A stretch of 64,000 nt of DNA from UBA2421 sp002343075. Lineage in GTDB: Bacteria > Planctomycetota > Phycisphaerae > Tepidisphaerales > Tepidisphaeraceae. The position numbers were made by a program, and so were the translations under genes. Shown in pieces: positions 35,258-43,652 of this stretch. The notes below the pieces were generated by a model. That model ran no database searches, was not told the origin of the DNA, and saw nothing but the letters and a program-made list of their open reading frames with translations. How positions within the stretch are numbered: the first letter of the stretch is position 1; each line of letters begins with the position of its first letter. The stretch is from contig CALJLN010000046.1 in NCBI GenBank assembly GCA_937982565.1, positions 62,001 through 126,000 on the forward strand. The letters run 5' to 3'.

Positions 35258-35513
35258 CGGCCATAGCGGCGGGTGAATTGTCCTCGGCGACGCGGTATTC
35301 GGGCTAGCCCGCCCGGCGTAATCGTCAGCATCGCCCCTGCCATCACCTTTTTCTCGGTTATCGCCCCTGCAACGGCGACGAATTCCATTTCCCCGCCCGC
35401 GGAGCGTATTCGACATTCAATCACGACCGCGTTGCTCATATCCACGCGGCAAACGGGCATTTTTGTTGAGTGAATGAGTGTTAAGGGTTAACTTACCCAG
35501 AAAGGAACCTGTC

Positions 35514-36074
35514 GTGGGCGTTACTGCGTCATACGTCGGGACGATTTATCCATCAATGCGGGCGTCTTACGAGGGCAGTTGGATGGCACCTCAGAACACG
35601 CTGCCGGCGATGCCCGAAATCGGGCATCCGGAAGCCTATTACGCCAAGCGGGTTCACATGGCCGACGAAGCCGGCGATGTGCATGCTCACGAAGCGTTTA
35701 AGGTCGGGCAATATGTCACGCTCGCGATGGATCCGCATCTCACCTGGGATGAGAAGCTCAAGTACTTTCGTCATGCATTAAAGCGGCACTGCCAACCCCC
35801 GCCGTTTCCGGATGATGATGTCTGGATGTTCTATCGCAATCTTTCCGACTTGGTGCGCCGGCACTGCGGCTACGAGGCGCTGCGCCTCGCAAGCACGGAA
35901 GACGATTTATACGCCGCCCGTCTCAGCATGGGGCAGGAGCGCGACAAGATCGAAGACGATGCCGAGGCGTTTTTCGGCAAGCTGCTGACCAATACGCTCG
36001 GCGATACCTGCCCGACTTGGTTTAGCGAAGAAGATTACGCGCAGATCAAGATGATCCGCGATCAGTGGATCTAA
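35514..36074 (+). CDS. Hypothetical protein
   Basis: 186 residues, not recognised. I chose the GTG at 35514 because AAAGGA (35501-35506) stands seven bases before it; the frame itself opens at 35478. The protein is soluble with no signal peptide, mainly helical in its C-terminal two thirds (EKLKYFRHALKRHC, WMFYRNLSDLVRRHCGYEALRLAS, then an acidic segment and EEDYAQIKMIRDQWI). A GTTAA-GGG-TTAAC palindrome lies at 35480-35492 just before the ribosome-binding site. A strong hairpin follows the stop. Confidence 0.72.
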   Translation: MGVTASYVGTIYPSMRASYEGSWMAPQNTLPAMPEIGHPEAYYAKRVHMADEAGDVHAHEAFKVGQYVTLAMDPHLTWDEKLKYFRHALKRHCQPPPFPDDDVWMFYRNLSDLVRRHCGYEALRLASTEDDLYAARLSMGQERDKIEDDAEAFFGKLLTNTLGDTCPTWFSEEDYAQIKMIRDQWI

Positions 36075-36086
36075 GGCTGATTCACC

Positions 36087-36112
36087 CCCTCTCCCGGTAC
36101 GCCGGGAGAGGG
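36087..36112. terminator. Strong hairpin between convergent genes
   Basis: CCCTCTCCCGG-TACG-CCGGGAGAGGG, an 11-bp perfect stem with a tetraloop, 13 bases after the hypothetical gene and 50 bases past the gntK stop. The following CCCGGGTGAGGG is typical of a widespread bacterial intergenic hairpin word. It is well placed as a bidirectional terminator. Confidence 0.6.
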
Positions 36113-36161
36113 CCCGGGTGAGGGTTCTTGCTACGGTCACTCACGGAGCCGTCGCGACGAC

Positions 36162-36704
36162 TTACAGACGTCGCCACCAGACTTGTCGCAGCTCGGGCCA
36201 GGTTTGTTGTCGGCGCTCGGTGATCTGCGTGACCACGGCATCGCTGTGCAGCATGCCGTCCACCTCCCACACACCTTCATCCGCTGAGGGCGTTTCAAAC
36301 GCGCGAATCTGGCTTTCGAGCATTTCCTTCGACATGTAATGCCCCTGCCGGCTGTCGAGGCGTGCCAGCAGCACTTCGGCGGGCACCAGCGGCAGTACCA
36401 TCTGCACCCGGCCCACCGAGGATAGTTGAGTGCGATAACTTCGCCGCAGCGCCGAGCAACTCATCACCATCTCCCGCCCCGCCGCCGCGGCCCGAGCGGC
36501 CTCGCCGGCCAGATCGTCCAGCCACGCGGCACGATCGCCGTCGGTCAGCGCAAGCCCCGCCGACATTTTCCTGACGTTTGTTACAGGGTGCCGGCGATCG
36601 CCCTCGAGGAAATCGCAATCCAGTCGGTCAGCCAGTAATCGCCCGATAGTGGTTTTCCCGCAACCGGCGACGCCGATGATGATCCAGACAAGAGGATGAT
36701 TCAT
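36162..36704 (-). CDS. gntK: Gluconokinase
   Basis: Phosphorylates gluconate to 6-phosphogluconate. 180 residues, P-loop GVAGCGKTT at residue 11, then DFLEGDRRHPVTNVRKMSAG (family FLEGDxxHPxxNVxKMSAG), LTDGDRAAWL, SCSALRRSYR and a C-terminal ETPSADEGVWEVD. The start at 36704 (MNHPLVWIIIGVAGCGK) follows from the family; an open frame upstream to 37028 is an antisense shadow of the transposase-like gene. No gluconate transporter is nearby. Confidence 0.94.
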   Translation of the reverse strand: MNHPLVWIIIGVAGCGKTTIGRLLADRLDCDFLEGDRRHPVTNVRKMSAGLALTDGDRAAWLDDLAGEAARAAAAGREMVMSCSALRRSYRTQLSSVGRVQMVLPLVPAEVLLARLDSRQGHYMSKEMLESQIRAFETPSADEGVWEVDGMLHSDAVVTQITERRQQTWPELRQVWWRRL

Positions 36705-36726
36705 AAGATCGTGAACATAAAAAACA

Positions 36727-36757
36727 CGTTTCTCACGCCGGGTCGTGCCGACCCGGC
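36727..36757 (-). repeat. REP-like hairpin, left flank
   Basis: On the minus strand GCCGGGTCG-GCA-CGACCCGGC (36757-36737) followed by GTGAGAAACG. The 9-bp stem and tail match the right-flank element in inverted orientation. It includes the last codons and stop of the transposase-like gene. Confidence 0.7.
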
Positions 36758-37311
36758 TCCATTCGGTCTCCATTCGACACCGTTCGTGCCGAACACGTCC
36801 ACGCATCAGTCCCCTGCTTTCCCAGAATGTACCGCTCCGTCGACTGCATGTGCTGTGGATTGTCGACAGCCTTGTAAGTCTCTCCCTCAGCCCAGACTTC
36901 GACCCCCCCGTATTCTGGAAATGTCCTGCGCAACGCGCGCGTAGCAAACCACTTGAACCAACCGACGATTTCCTTGATCTGATCCGGTTCGTCAGGAAGT
37001 TCAACGAGCGCATGCACGTGTGTCGCATTCACGGCAACGGCGGCAAGCCGGAACTGACTCTTAACAATATTCTGAACAATCGCCTCTCCCACCTTCGCAT
37101 ACGCTTCTCGCTCAAACGTGGTGGGCGAGGCGCTTTGCTTCAATCGGTACTTATGCAGCCCTGCGTGTTCGCCTTGCACAGGCGGATTCTTGTAATCACC
37201 CGAGGAATGAATGCGATGGTCGCGCGAACGGAAACCGCGTCGATCTCCGTGCAGCCACGTCGAGTGGGTGTTGATGATGATGTGTCGCCATCTCATCCCG
37301 GGCAGAGGCAT
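36733..37311 (-). CDS. REP-associated tyrosine transposase-like protein (Y1/HUH)
   Basis: 192 residues. An HUH motif stands as H98-V-H100 in NATHVHALVEL, with Tyr161 in ERYILGKQG as the candidate nucleophile. The N-terminus THSTWLHGDRRGFRSRDHRIHSSGDY (key WLHGD and FRSRDHRIHS) is a distinctive block shared, as far as I know, by a planctomycete subgroup. Two outward-facing GC-rich hairpins flank the gene, one of them inside its 3' end. That arrangement is the hallmark of RAYT proteins that mobilise or maintain REP sequences. Such genes are usually single-copy and domesticated. Confidence 0.75.
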   Translation of the reverse strand: MPLPGMRWRHIIINTHSTWLHGDRRGFRSRDHRIHSSGDYKNPPVQGEHAGLHKYRLKQSASPTTFEREAYAKVGEAIVQNIVKSQFRLAAVAVNATHVHALVELPDEPDQIKEIVGWFKWFATRALRRTFPEYGGVEVWAEGETYKAVDNPQHMQSTERYILGKQGTDAWTCSARTVSNGDRMEPGRHDPA

Positions 37312-37345
37312 GGCGCAATTCTACCATCGTAGCAACACGGATGAA

Positions 37346-37376
37346 GCCGGGTTCGCAGAACCCGGCGTGAAACGCA
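37346..37376 (+). repeat. REP-like hairpin, right flank
   Basis: GCCGGGTTC-GCA-GAACCCGGC (37346-37366) followed by GTGAAACGC. Same stem core (GCCGGGT/ACCCGGC), same GCA loop and nearly the same tail as the left element, pointing away from the gene. Confidence 0.7.
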
Positions 37377-37471
37377 CCTCTCCAAACGCCGGGCCGTACC
37401 GATTCGGCTTCTCCGTTTTCGCACTTAAAGCTCGACAAACCGAGCAACGATTTCACACCGATTCCAAGTCT

Positions 37472-39136
37472 TCAGGTCGTGCTCTCAACCCGAATGAGAG
37501 TATCGAGCAGCTCATCAACATCGGCAGAATCGCCCAGCCCCTGCGCGCCGTTCACAGTATCGGCCTCGCCGTCGGTGGCGTTGAGGACATCGTCGCCTTT
37601 ACCGCCGTTGAAACTGTCGCCACCGGGCCCGCCGGTGATCGTGTCGCGCCCACCACCGCCGCGGAGGACGTCTTCGCCGGCGTCGCCGTCGATGCTGTCG
37701 GCGCCGTCGTCGCCTTCCAGCAGATCGGCATATGCGCTGCCGATCAGCGTGTCGTTGTTGAAGCCGCCATTGAGATAGGTGCCCGCGGATCGTGCGCCGG
37801 CGTCCAAAACGTCCATACCCGAAGTTCCGATGACTGATTCAATGTCAGATCGGAAGTTGAGCTGCCCTGAAATCCCGCGAGCGCCGTCGTTGGCGATGTC
37901 GTCAAACGTGATTGAGTAGCCCGCCTCGTCGCCGCTGCCAATGAACACCAGCAGCGCCAGTTCCAGCAGATCGCTGCCGCCGCCACCTTCCACGGCACCG
38001 TTGAGAGGGAGCAGGTCACCGCGGTCGCCGTTGGAATCCTGGCCCTCAGCAGAATACAGAATGCGGTCGTTTCCGGCCTGCCCCAGCACCGTAAACTCCG
38101 GGCCGAGCGCGCGCAGGCTGTCGTTTCCGCTCCCGCCGTTGACCAGCCCGCCATTGAGCTCCCCGGCCGGGCCAAGGCCGTCGCCGGTGCGGCAGGTGAT
38201 GTCGTCGTCGCCCGATTGCCCGAACGCGGTGCAGTTGCGGCCGGTCATGACGTCATCGCCGCTACCGCCGTCCATCATCGAGCCGGGCGCGACGGTCATG
38301 AGCATGTCGTCGCCGCCGTTGCCGAAAATGGTGTCGGCCCCGTCACTGCCGCCGCCGTCGAGGGTTTCGTTCTTTGAGCTGCCCACGAGTAGGTCGCGGC
38401 CCTCGCCGGAGCGGATGCGCTCGATATTGAGGATGTTTCCACCCGCCGACCCGACCGTACCGTCGTTAGCCACGCCGTCGAGCGAGAGACGCAGGCGGTC
38501 GTTGTGCAGACGGAAGTCGGCGTAGTCAACCCCGCTGCCTCCGTCGATCAGATCGTCACCGCCGCCGAGTAGCAACTGGTCGTTGCCGGCCCGGCCGAAC
38601 AGTTGGTCGTTCTCGTTATCGATCTCGTCGGACCGTTCCGCCTCGATGAGAATGTCATTTCCCGTGCCGCCGTCGAGCGTATCGCGACCGGCTCCGCCGT
38701 GCATGGTCTCGTTGCCCGATCCGCCGACGATGCTGTCATCGCCCGCGCCGCCGAAGACCTCGATTTCGTATTTCGTTTCGATGCGGATGACGTCATTGCC
38801 TTCGTGACCATAGACCAGCAGACCGGAAACCGAATCGGCGATGAAGCTCTCGGAGTTACCGTCATCCAGATCAAGAAGGATGGTGCCGTAAAGATCGTTC
38901 AGCCGGGAGATAACCAGCACGTCGTCGCCCGGCTGCAGGTGGGCCACGGCCCGCCCTGAGCTTGTCGAAAAGTGAGCGAATGCGAGAAGTAGACGCGGTT
39001 CAAGAGGTTCGGATTGGGGCACGGCCAGCCCTCCGGAAATGACAAGTCGACCCGCACCCGTCACCTTGCCGAGCGCTGCGGGTCCCGCCATGATAGACGT
39101 CAAGGCGCTTTTGGGATTTTCGTCGAGGAGTTCCAT
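37472..39136 (-). CDS. RTX-type calcium-binding repeat protein with LEPR-XLL leader
   Basis: 554 residues, start ATG at 39136. After an N-terminal ~44 residues without a classical signal peptide comes SEPLEPRLLLAFA (residues 43-55), the canonical planctomycete LEPR-XLL motif. From about residue 105 to 540 the protein is built from RTX nonapeptides (GGxGxDxLx: FGGAGDDSIVGGSGNETMH, GGAGRDTLDGGTGNDIL, GDAGEDVLRGGGGRDTI), which bind calcium in beta-rolls outside the cell. It stands last in the SecA-like/M50/HlyD cluster, 138 bases after the SecA-like gene, and is the most obvious substrate of that machine. Very low complexity and Gly/Asp-rich. Confidence 0.88.
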   Translation of the reverse strand: MELLDENPKSALTSIMAGPAALGKVTGAGRLVISGGLAVPQSEPLEPRLLLAFAHFSTSSGRAVAHLQPGDDVLVISRLNDLYGTILLDLDDGNSESFIADSVSGLLVYGHEGNDVIRIETKYEIEVFGGAGDDSIVGGSGNETMHGGAGRDTLDGGTGNDILIEAERSDEIDNENDQLFGRAGNDQLLLGGGDDLIDGGSGVDYADFRLHNDRLRLSLDGVANDGTVGSAGGNILNIERIRSGEGRDLLVGSSKNETLDGGGSDGADTIFGNGGDDMLMTVAPGSMMDGGSGDDVMTGRNCTAFGQSGDDDITCRTGDGLGPAGELNGGLVNGGSGNDSLRALGPEFTVLGQAGNDRILYSAEGQDSNGDRGDLLPLNGAVEGGGGSDLLELALLVFIGSGDEAGYSITFDDIANDGARGISGQLNFRSDIESVIGTSGMDVLDAGARSAGTYLNGGFNNDTLIGSAYADLLEGDDGADSIDGDAGEDVLRGGGGRDTITGGPGGDSFNGGKGDDVLNATDGEADTVNGAQGLGDSADVDELLDTLIRVESTT

Positions 39137-39238
39137 GGGTAACCTGTGGAAGTTGGAGCGAGATCTGGTTCCAACGACAGCGGGCAATTCTGGTGTGACT
39201 TAGCTCCGTTCTTTTGGATAGGCAGAGAAAAACCCCAG

Positions 39239-39266
39239 CCCTCTCCCGCGGGTTCGCGGGCGAGGG
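39239..39266. other. Hairpin between the SecA-like and RTX genes
   Basis: CCCTCTCCCGCG-GGTT-CGCGGGCGAGGG, a 12-bp stem with one mismatch, 9 bases after the SecA-like stop. Same CCCTCTCCCG word as 36087-36112. It could partly terminate transcription or protect the 3' end of the upstream message. Confidence 0.5.
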
Positions 39267-39274
39267 AGATCGGA

Positions 39275-41233
39275 TCAGAACGGCACTGCCTGGTCCATCC
39301 AGTCGTCGTTCTTCAGCACCTGTTTTCGGTTGAAACGCGCCAGGCGCTCGGCGCGAGCCTGGGCCATACGGATGAGCCGCTGGCCGCCTATGACGCGCCA
39401 TGCGTGGCGCAACTTCTTGGCGTGGCGGACGAATACGTCGTCATCCTTACATGCGAACAGCTGCGCACACCCTGGATCGCCCTGACGCGCGGCACGGCCG
39501 AAAAGCTGGCGGTCGACGCGCCCGCTGCCGTGGGGCTCGGCGCTGATGACATGCAGCCCGCCGAGTTCGACAACACCTCGTCCAAGGAGGATGTCGGTGC
39601 CTCGGCCCGCCATGTTGGTTGCGACGGTGATCTTGCCCGGCTGGCCCGCCTCGGAGACGATCGCGGCTTCCTGGGCCGTCTGCGTGGCGTTCAGCACGCG
39701 ATGGGGCAACTGCTTGGCTTGCAGGCGCTTGCTCACTTCCAGGCTCGCCAGCACGCTGCGCGTGCCGATCAGGATCGGCGCACCCTTGCGGTGAAGCTCT
39801 TCAACGCGATCGACCACAGCATCATATTTCTGGTCCATCGTCTCAAAAAACCGCACGGGAAGCTGCTTGCGGATGCAGGGCTTATTGGTGGGAATACGAA
39901 CGATTGGGCGGCGGTAGATCTGCCACATCTCGCCTGCGCTTTCCCAGGCGGTGCCGGTCATGCCGGACATGATCGGGTACTGCCGGAAAAACCGCTGGAA
40001 GCTCAAACGGGCCAGGTTTTCCTTGTCGGCGGTGACGGTCACGGCCTCTTTTACCTCGATCGCCTGATGCAGCCCATGCCGCCAGCTACGGTCTGCCATG
40101 ATACGGCCGGTAAACTCGTCAATAATCTGCACTTTCCCGTCGTCACCCACCAGATACTGCTCGTCTCGAATGTAGCAATGACGCGCCGTCAGGGCTTGCG
40201 TCACCAGTTCTTCGCGACGGCGGCGGCCCTTCCAGAAGCCGTCATCCCCTTCACAAAGCTCATCGAGCCTGTCCTCCCCCGGCGGGAGCATTTCACAATT
40301 GCGGATCGTCCAGTCGATCTTGAAATGCCTGCCCTCTTCCAACTTTTCAGCCAGAAGATGCGCGGCGCGGTAATGCTTGGCGTTGGCCTCTTCGCTCGGG
40401 CTGTTGCTGATGATCAGCGGAGTGACTGCCTCGTCGATCAGCAGCGAGTCGGCCTCGTCAACAATCACCTTAAACAGCCCGGGCACCATCAGAGGCTGGC
40501 GAATACCCTGATTAGCAAGCAAAGTGATGGCGGTCTGGGCACTAGTGCGCAGCGCACCGAGAATCAACTGATCGCGCAGAAAATCGGCCACCAGTTCCTT
40601 ACTGGTGACGTAAACCACATCGCGGCGGTAGTGATCGATCCGCTGCATGGGGTCGGTGTCGTGGACGACAAAGCCCGTGCGCAGACCCATCATGTCATAA
40701 ACCGGGCCCATGAGTTCGGCATCGCGCTGCACGAGGTAGTCGTTGACAGTGATGATGTGCACCGGCTTCCCCGCCAGCGCCCAAAGGCTGGCGGTGAGCG
40801 ACGCGGTGAGGGTTTTGCCCTCGCCGGTGCCCATTTCGGCGATGTAGCCCTCGGCCATGGCCATCGCGCCCATAATCTGCACTTTGAACGGCCGTTTGCC
40901 GACGCTGCGCCACGCCGCCTCGCGCACAAGGGCCATGCCCCGCTCGAGGGCGACCTTATCCTGCCGCCGGCCGGGGTTGAACCGGCCGAGCCGGGCTATC
41001 TCCTTCACCTTGTCGACTTCTTCACGAAACCGATTCGAGCCGAGCGGGTGAATCTCCTTCTCCATTAACTCAATGCGCTCGGCCTGCTTCTTCAGCGCAC
41101 GCAGATATGGCAACCGATTCTTATACACGCCCACCAACCCGGCGACGGCCATGTCAAAGCCCGTCAGCTCGGGTTGCTTCACCCGGCGGGCGTCGAAAAT
41201 GCTCCAGAGTTCGTTTGCGGCTAGTTGAGACAT
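39275..41233 (-). CDS. Truncated SecA-like translocation ATPase
   Basis: 652 residues against about 850-1000 for housekeeping SecA. Walker A is GTGEGKT (135-141), the DEAD-type box VDEADSLLIDEA (258-269), IIDEFTGRIM (370-379), ATNMAGRGTDIL (538-549) and the arginine-finger region GRAARQGDPG (579-588), so both nucleotide-binding folds and the preprotein-binding region are complete. It stops at KQVLKNDDWMDQAVPF, the beginning of the helical scaffold, and so lacks the helical wing and the zinc-binding C-terminus for SecB/lipid. It sits between the M50/HlyD gene and the RTX gene, which suggests an accessory export motor rather than the general SecA. Confidence 0.9.
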   Translation of the reverse strand: MSQLAANELWSIFDARRVKQPELTGFDMAVAGLVGVYKNRLPYLRALKKQAERIELMEKEIHPLGSNRFREEVDKVKEIARLGRFNPGRRQDKVALERGMALVREAAWRSVGKRPFKVQIMGAMAMAEGYIAEMGTGEGKTLTASLTASLWALAGKPVHIITVNDYLVQRDAELMGPVYDMMGLRTGFVVHDTDPMQRIDHYRRDVVYVTSKELVADFLRDQLILGALRTSAQTAITLLANQGIRQPLMVPGLFKVIVDEADSLLIDEAVTPLIISNSPSEEANAKHYRAAHLLAEKLEEGRHFKIDWTIRNCEMLPPGEDRLDELCEGDDGFWKGRRRREELVTQALTARHCYIRDEQYLVGDDGKVQIIDEFTGRIMADRSWRHGLHQAIEVKEAVTVTADKENLARLSFQRFFRQYPIMSGMTGTAWESAGEMWQIYRRPIVRIPTNKPCIRKQLPVRFFETMDQKYDAVVDRVEELHRKGAPILIGTRSVLASLEVSKRLQAKQLPHRVLNATQTAQEAAIVSEAGQPGKITVATNMAGRGTDILLGRGVVELGGLHVISAEPHGSGRVDRQLFGRAARQGDPGCAQLFACKDDDVFVRHAKKLRHAWRVIGGQRLIRMAQARAERLARFNRKQVLKNDDWMDQAVPF

Positions 41234-41311
41234 TATGTGGTTCTTGTCGTCGTACTTCGGCGTGCTCCATGCTCGCCGCGGTTCACTTGCGCGATCAAAT
41301 GCTGGACCGCA

Positions 41312-43489
41312 TCACCCCGCGGCGCTGCTCTGAATGAGCTGCTTGAGCCGGCGCCAGCCTTGCCAGAGCAGGGGCTTTTTATCAAGGTCAATCTTCACAT
41401 ACGCCCGCTGGCCGGGAACAAAGTCGCCCCTCGGATTGGCGAGTTCGACGCGCAAAAGGAATTGCGGCTGCATCGGCGTCGCGCCCGATGGGTCGCGCGG
41501 GTCAGGCGCGATCGATCCTCCGCCGGCGTGGGTCACCTGCGGATCGACCTTATCCTGCGAACCTGGCACCAACGTGTATCGAAGCGCATGGAGCACATCT
41601 CCAAACTTGCCTGCGAAGCGCACCTTTGCATCGCCGATCGGCTCGGCGCGAAGCATGTCCTTCCTGACAAGCTCTACTTCGGTTTGTTCGAGAGTGGCCT
41701 TCACGGTGACTTCTCGAAGATCGCGAATCATCGCGACTTCCTGGCCGGTTTGAAGATAGCGCCCAATCAGTTCGCGATACATGGGCGAGATAAACTCGCC
41801 GTCGATCGGCGCTCGAATCGTGAGCGAGTCATGCCGCCGCTGCACGTCTGCAAGCTGCGCCTTGTACAAGGCGAGCTGTTCCTGTTCGACTTTCGCGAGT
41901 CCCGGATCGGTCAGGATCAACTGCTTGAGACGAACTTCCTGCGCACGCACCTGCGCTTCAAGCTCTTTGACGCGCGTGGCCAGTAAATCGTCGGCAAGTA
42001 CAACAAGAACATCGCCGGCCTTCACCTGCTGGCCATCGACCGCTGCCACCTGCGACACAAACCCGGAGGTATCGGCAAACACGGTGCGCTCTTCCGTCGG
42101 ATTAACGACGCCTTCTGCATGCACCGCGACATTAAAGGGGATGATTCCAATCAGCATCACCAGCGCCGTGGCGCAGGCGAGGGTGAAAGAAATCGCCCTG
42201 CCTCGCTTACGATGCAGTTCCGGGTCGATTGTCAGATACTTCAGCAGCTTGAACATCGGGACGCACGCCCAAGTAATGATCGCGCCCGCCGCCATCAGCA
42301 AGCCAAGCCAGCGAATCTGCTCGGGAAGCTGATAGGTCACCATGAACACGATCGCAAACATGATAAAGGTGCGATAGATCGTGCTGGTGATCGAATAAAG
42401 CAGCAACCACACCCGCTGCAACGGCGGCGGGAGGGGTTGGTTAGGCTTAATGCGGAAAACATGCCGCTTTACCAGCCCAAGCGTGTACTCGCTGCTCTTT
42501 TTCTGAAGATTTGGGATCTCCAGAAAATCTGAGAGCATGTAATAACCGTCATAACGCAGCAGCGGGTTGGCATTGAAGATAACCGTGCTCACCGAGGCGA
42601 TGAACATCGCGTTGTAGCACAACTGGCTCAGCAAGGAGTTTGGGTCGGTATAAAGCCAGATGAACGCGCAAAGCGCCGCAAAGAAGATCTCAAAAATCAT
42701 CCCGCCGGCGCCGACGAGCAACTTGTGCCACTTGTTCGGAAAACCCCATGCCGTCGATGCATCGACATAAGGCGTCGGCATGAGCACGAGAAACATGATG
42801 CCCATTTCATGGACTTCGCCGCCGAACCTGCGGCACATGAATGCGTGGCCCAGTTCGTGGATGAGTTTTGTTACGACAAACACCAGCCAGAGCCACATCC
42901 AATTCTGCGGCGAAATGGTGAACTTGGCGGCTTCGGTGATTCGCTGCCATTCCGGCGCAATCTGAAACGCGGCCAGCCCCACCACCGCAAGCCAGAGCAA
43001 AATGCCGAAGCCGCTGAGAAAAACCCGCATCAACGGCATCCAGCGGACGAGAAACCGGTCGCAGTCCCAAAGCGGGATGCGCGGAAACAGCACGTTCATC
43101 AGCCGCCCCTGCATTTTCCGCTTCACCTGCATCTTGTGACGGCGGAGCAACACCTGGGCATCGGGGGTGACATTGGTTTCGACCAGATTGGCCGCATAAA
43201 GCTGAGAAAGAATCTGAATCACTTCCGGCTGAGTCGGCGCGTCATCGGCGAGCGTCCCGCCGACCAGATCCCACGCCTCGCCGACGGTTCGACGGCCATC
43301 CAGCAGGCCGATGAAGCGATAGGCAGCATCCGAAAGCCGGTGAAACTGATTGCCCGCAGGATCGCGCACAACATACCAGCGCTCCCCGCGGTAATACTGG
43401 CGGCTGATCTGGGCCGTCGCGCGCAGCTTGGGCTTCAACGCCACCACCCGATACCAGGACTCTGAGAATGTGGGTCGTAATTGTAGCAT
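41312..43489 (-). CDS. PqqD-like domain / M50 metalloprotease / HlyD adaptor fusion
   Basis: 725 residues. Residues ~35-105 look like a PqqD-type peptide-recognition domain (YVVRDPAGNQFHRLS, FIGLLDGRRTVGEAWDLV, VIQILSQLYAANLV). Residues ~150-450 are a polytopic membrane M50 (site-2 protease-like) core with HELGH at 211-215 and the third metal ligand D314 in NANPLLRYDGYY. Residues ~455-725 are a HlyD/biotinyl-lipoyl-type adaptor with hairpin (FVSQVAAVDGQQVKAGDVLVVL, coiled coil, LTIRAPIDGEF). This resembles the 'putative peptide zinc metalloprotease' family. It should cut a substrate in the membrane plane and link to an envelope channel. Confidence 0.88.
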   Translation of the reverse strand: MLQLRPTFSESWYRVVALKPKLRATAQISRQYYRGERWYVVRDPAGNQFHRLSDAAYRFIGLLDGRRTVGEAWDLVGGTLADDAPTQPEVIQILSQLYAANLVETNVTPDAQVLLRRHKMQVKRKMQGRLMNVLFPRIPLWDCDRFLVRWMPLMRVFLSGFGILLWLAVVGLAAFQIAPEWQRITEAAKFTISPQNWMWLWLVFVVTKLIHELGHAFMCRRFGGEVHEMGIMFLVLMPTPYVDASTAWGFPNKWHKLLVGAGGMIFEIFFAALCAFIWLYTDPNSLLSQLCYNAMFIASVSTVIFNANPLLRYDGYYMLSDFLEIPNLQKKSSEYTLGLVKRHVFRIKPNQPLPPPLQRVWLLLYSITSTIYRTFIMFAIVFMVTYQLPEQIRWLGLLMAAGAIITWACVPMFKLLKYLTIDPELHRKRGRAISFTLACATALVMLIGIIPFNVAVHAEGVVNPTEERTVFADTSGFVSQVAAVDGQQVKAGDVLVVLADDLLATRVKELEAQVRAQEVRLKQLILTDPGLAKVEQEQLALYKAQLADVQRRHDSLTIRAPIDGEFISPMYRELIGRYLQTGQEVAMIRDLREVTVKATLEQTEVELVRKDMLRAEPIGDAKVRFAGKFGDVLHALRYTLVPGSQDKVDPQVTHAGGGSIAPDPRDPSGATPMQPQFLLRVELANPRGDFVPGQRAYVKIDLDKKPLLWQGWRRLKQLIQSSAAG

Positions 43490-43652
43490 GATAGTTCAGG
43501 GGCGAGTCATCAGAGGCAAGGGGGCGAGCACAAACTTGCTGCTCCAGCCTTGCCGCCCGGTCTCTTCTCTCATCCGTCCTTCTCGTAACAAGGCTCGCGC
43601 GCTTCGCTGAGATCGGGACTCATCAAGCCCTGCGCCGCACCTCTCGGCCGAC

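Noticed and set aside
39146..41068. 640-codon plus-strand open frame opposite the SecA-like gene
   Set aside because: Antisense shadow in GC-rich DNA; the translation has no family resemblance, while the minus strand carries intact SecA motifs.
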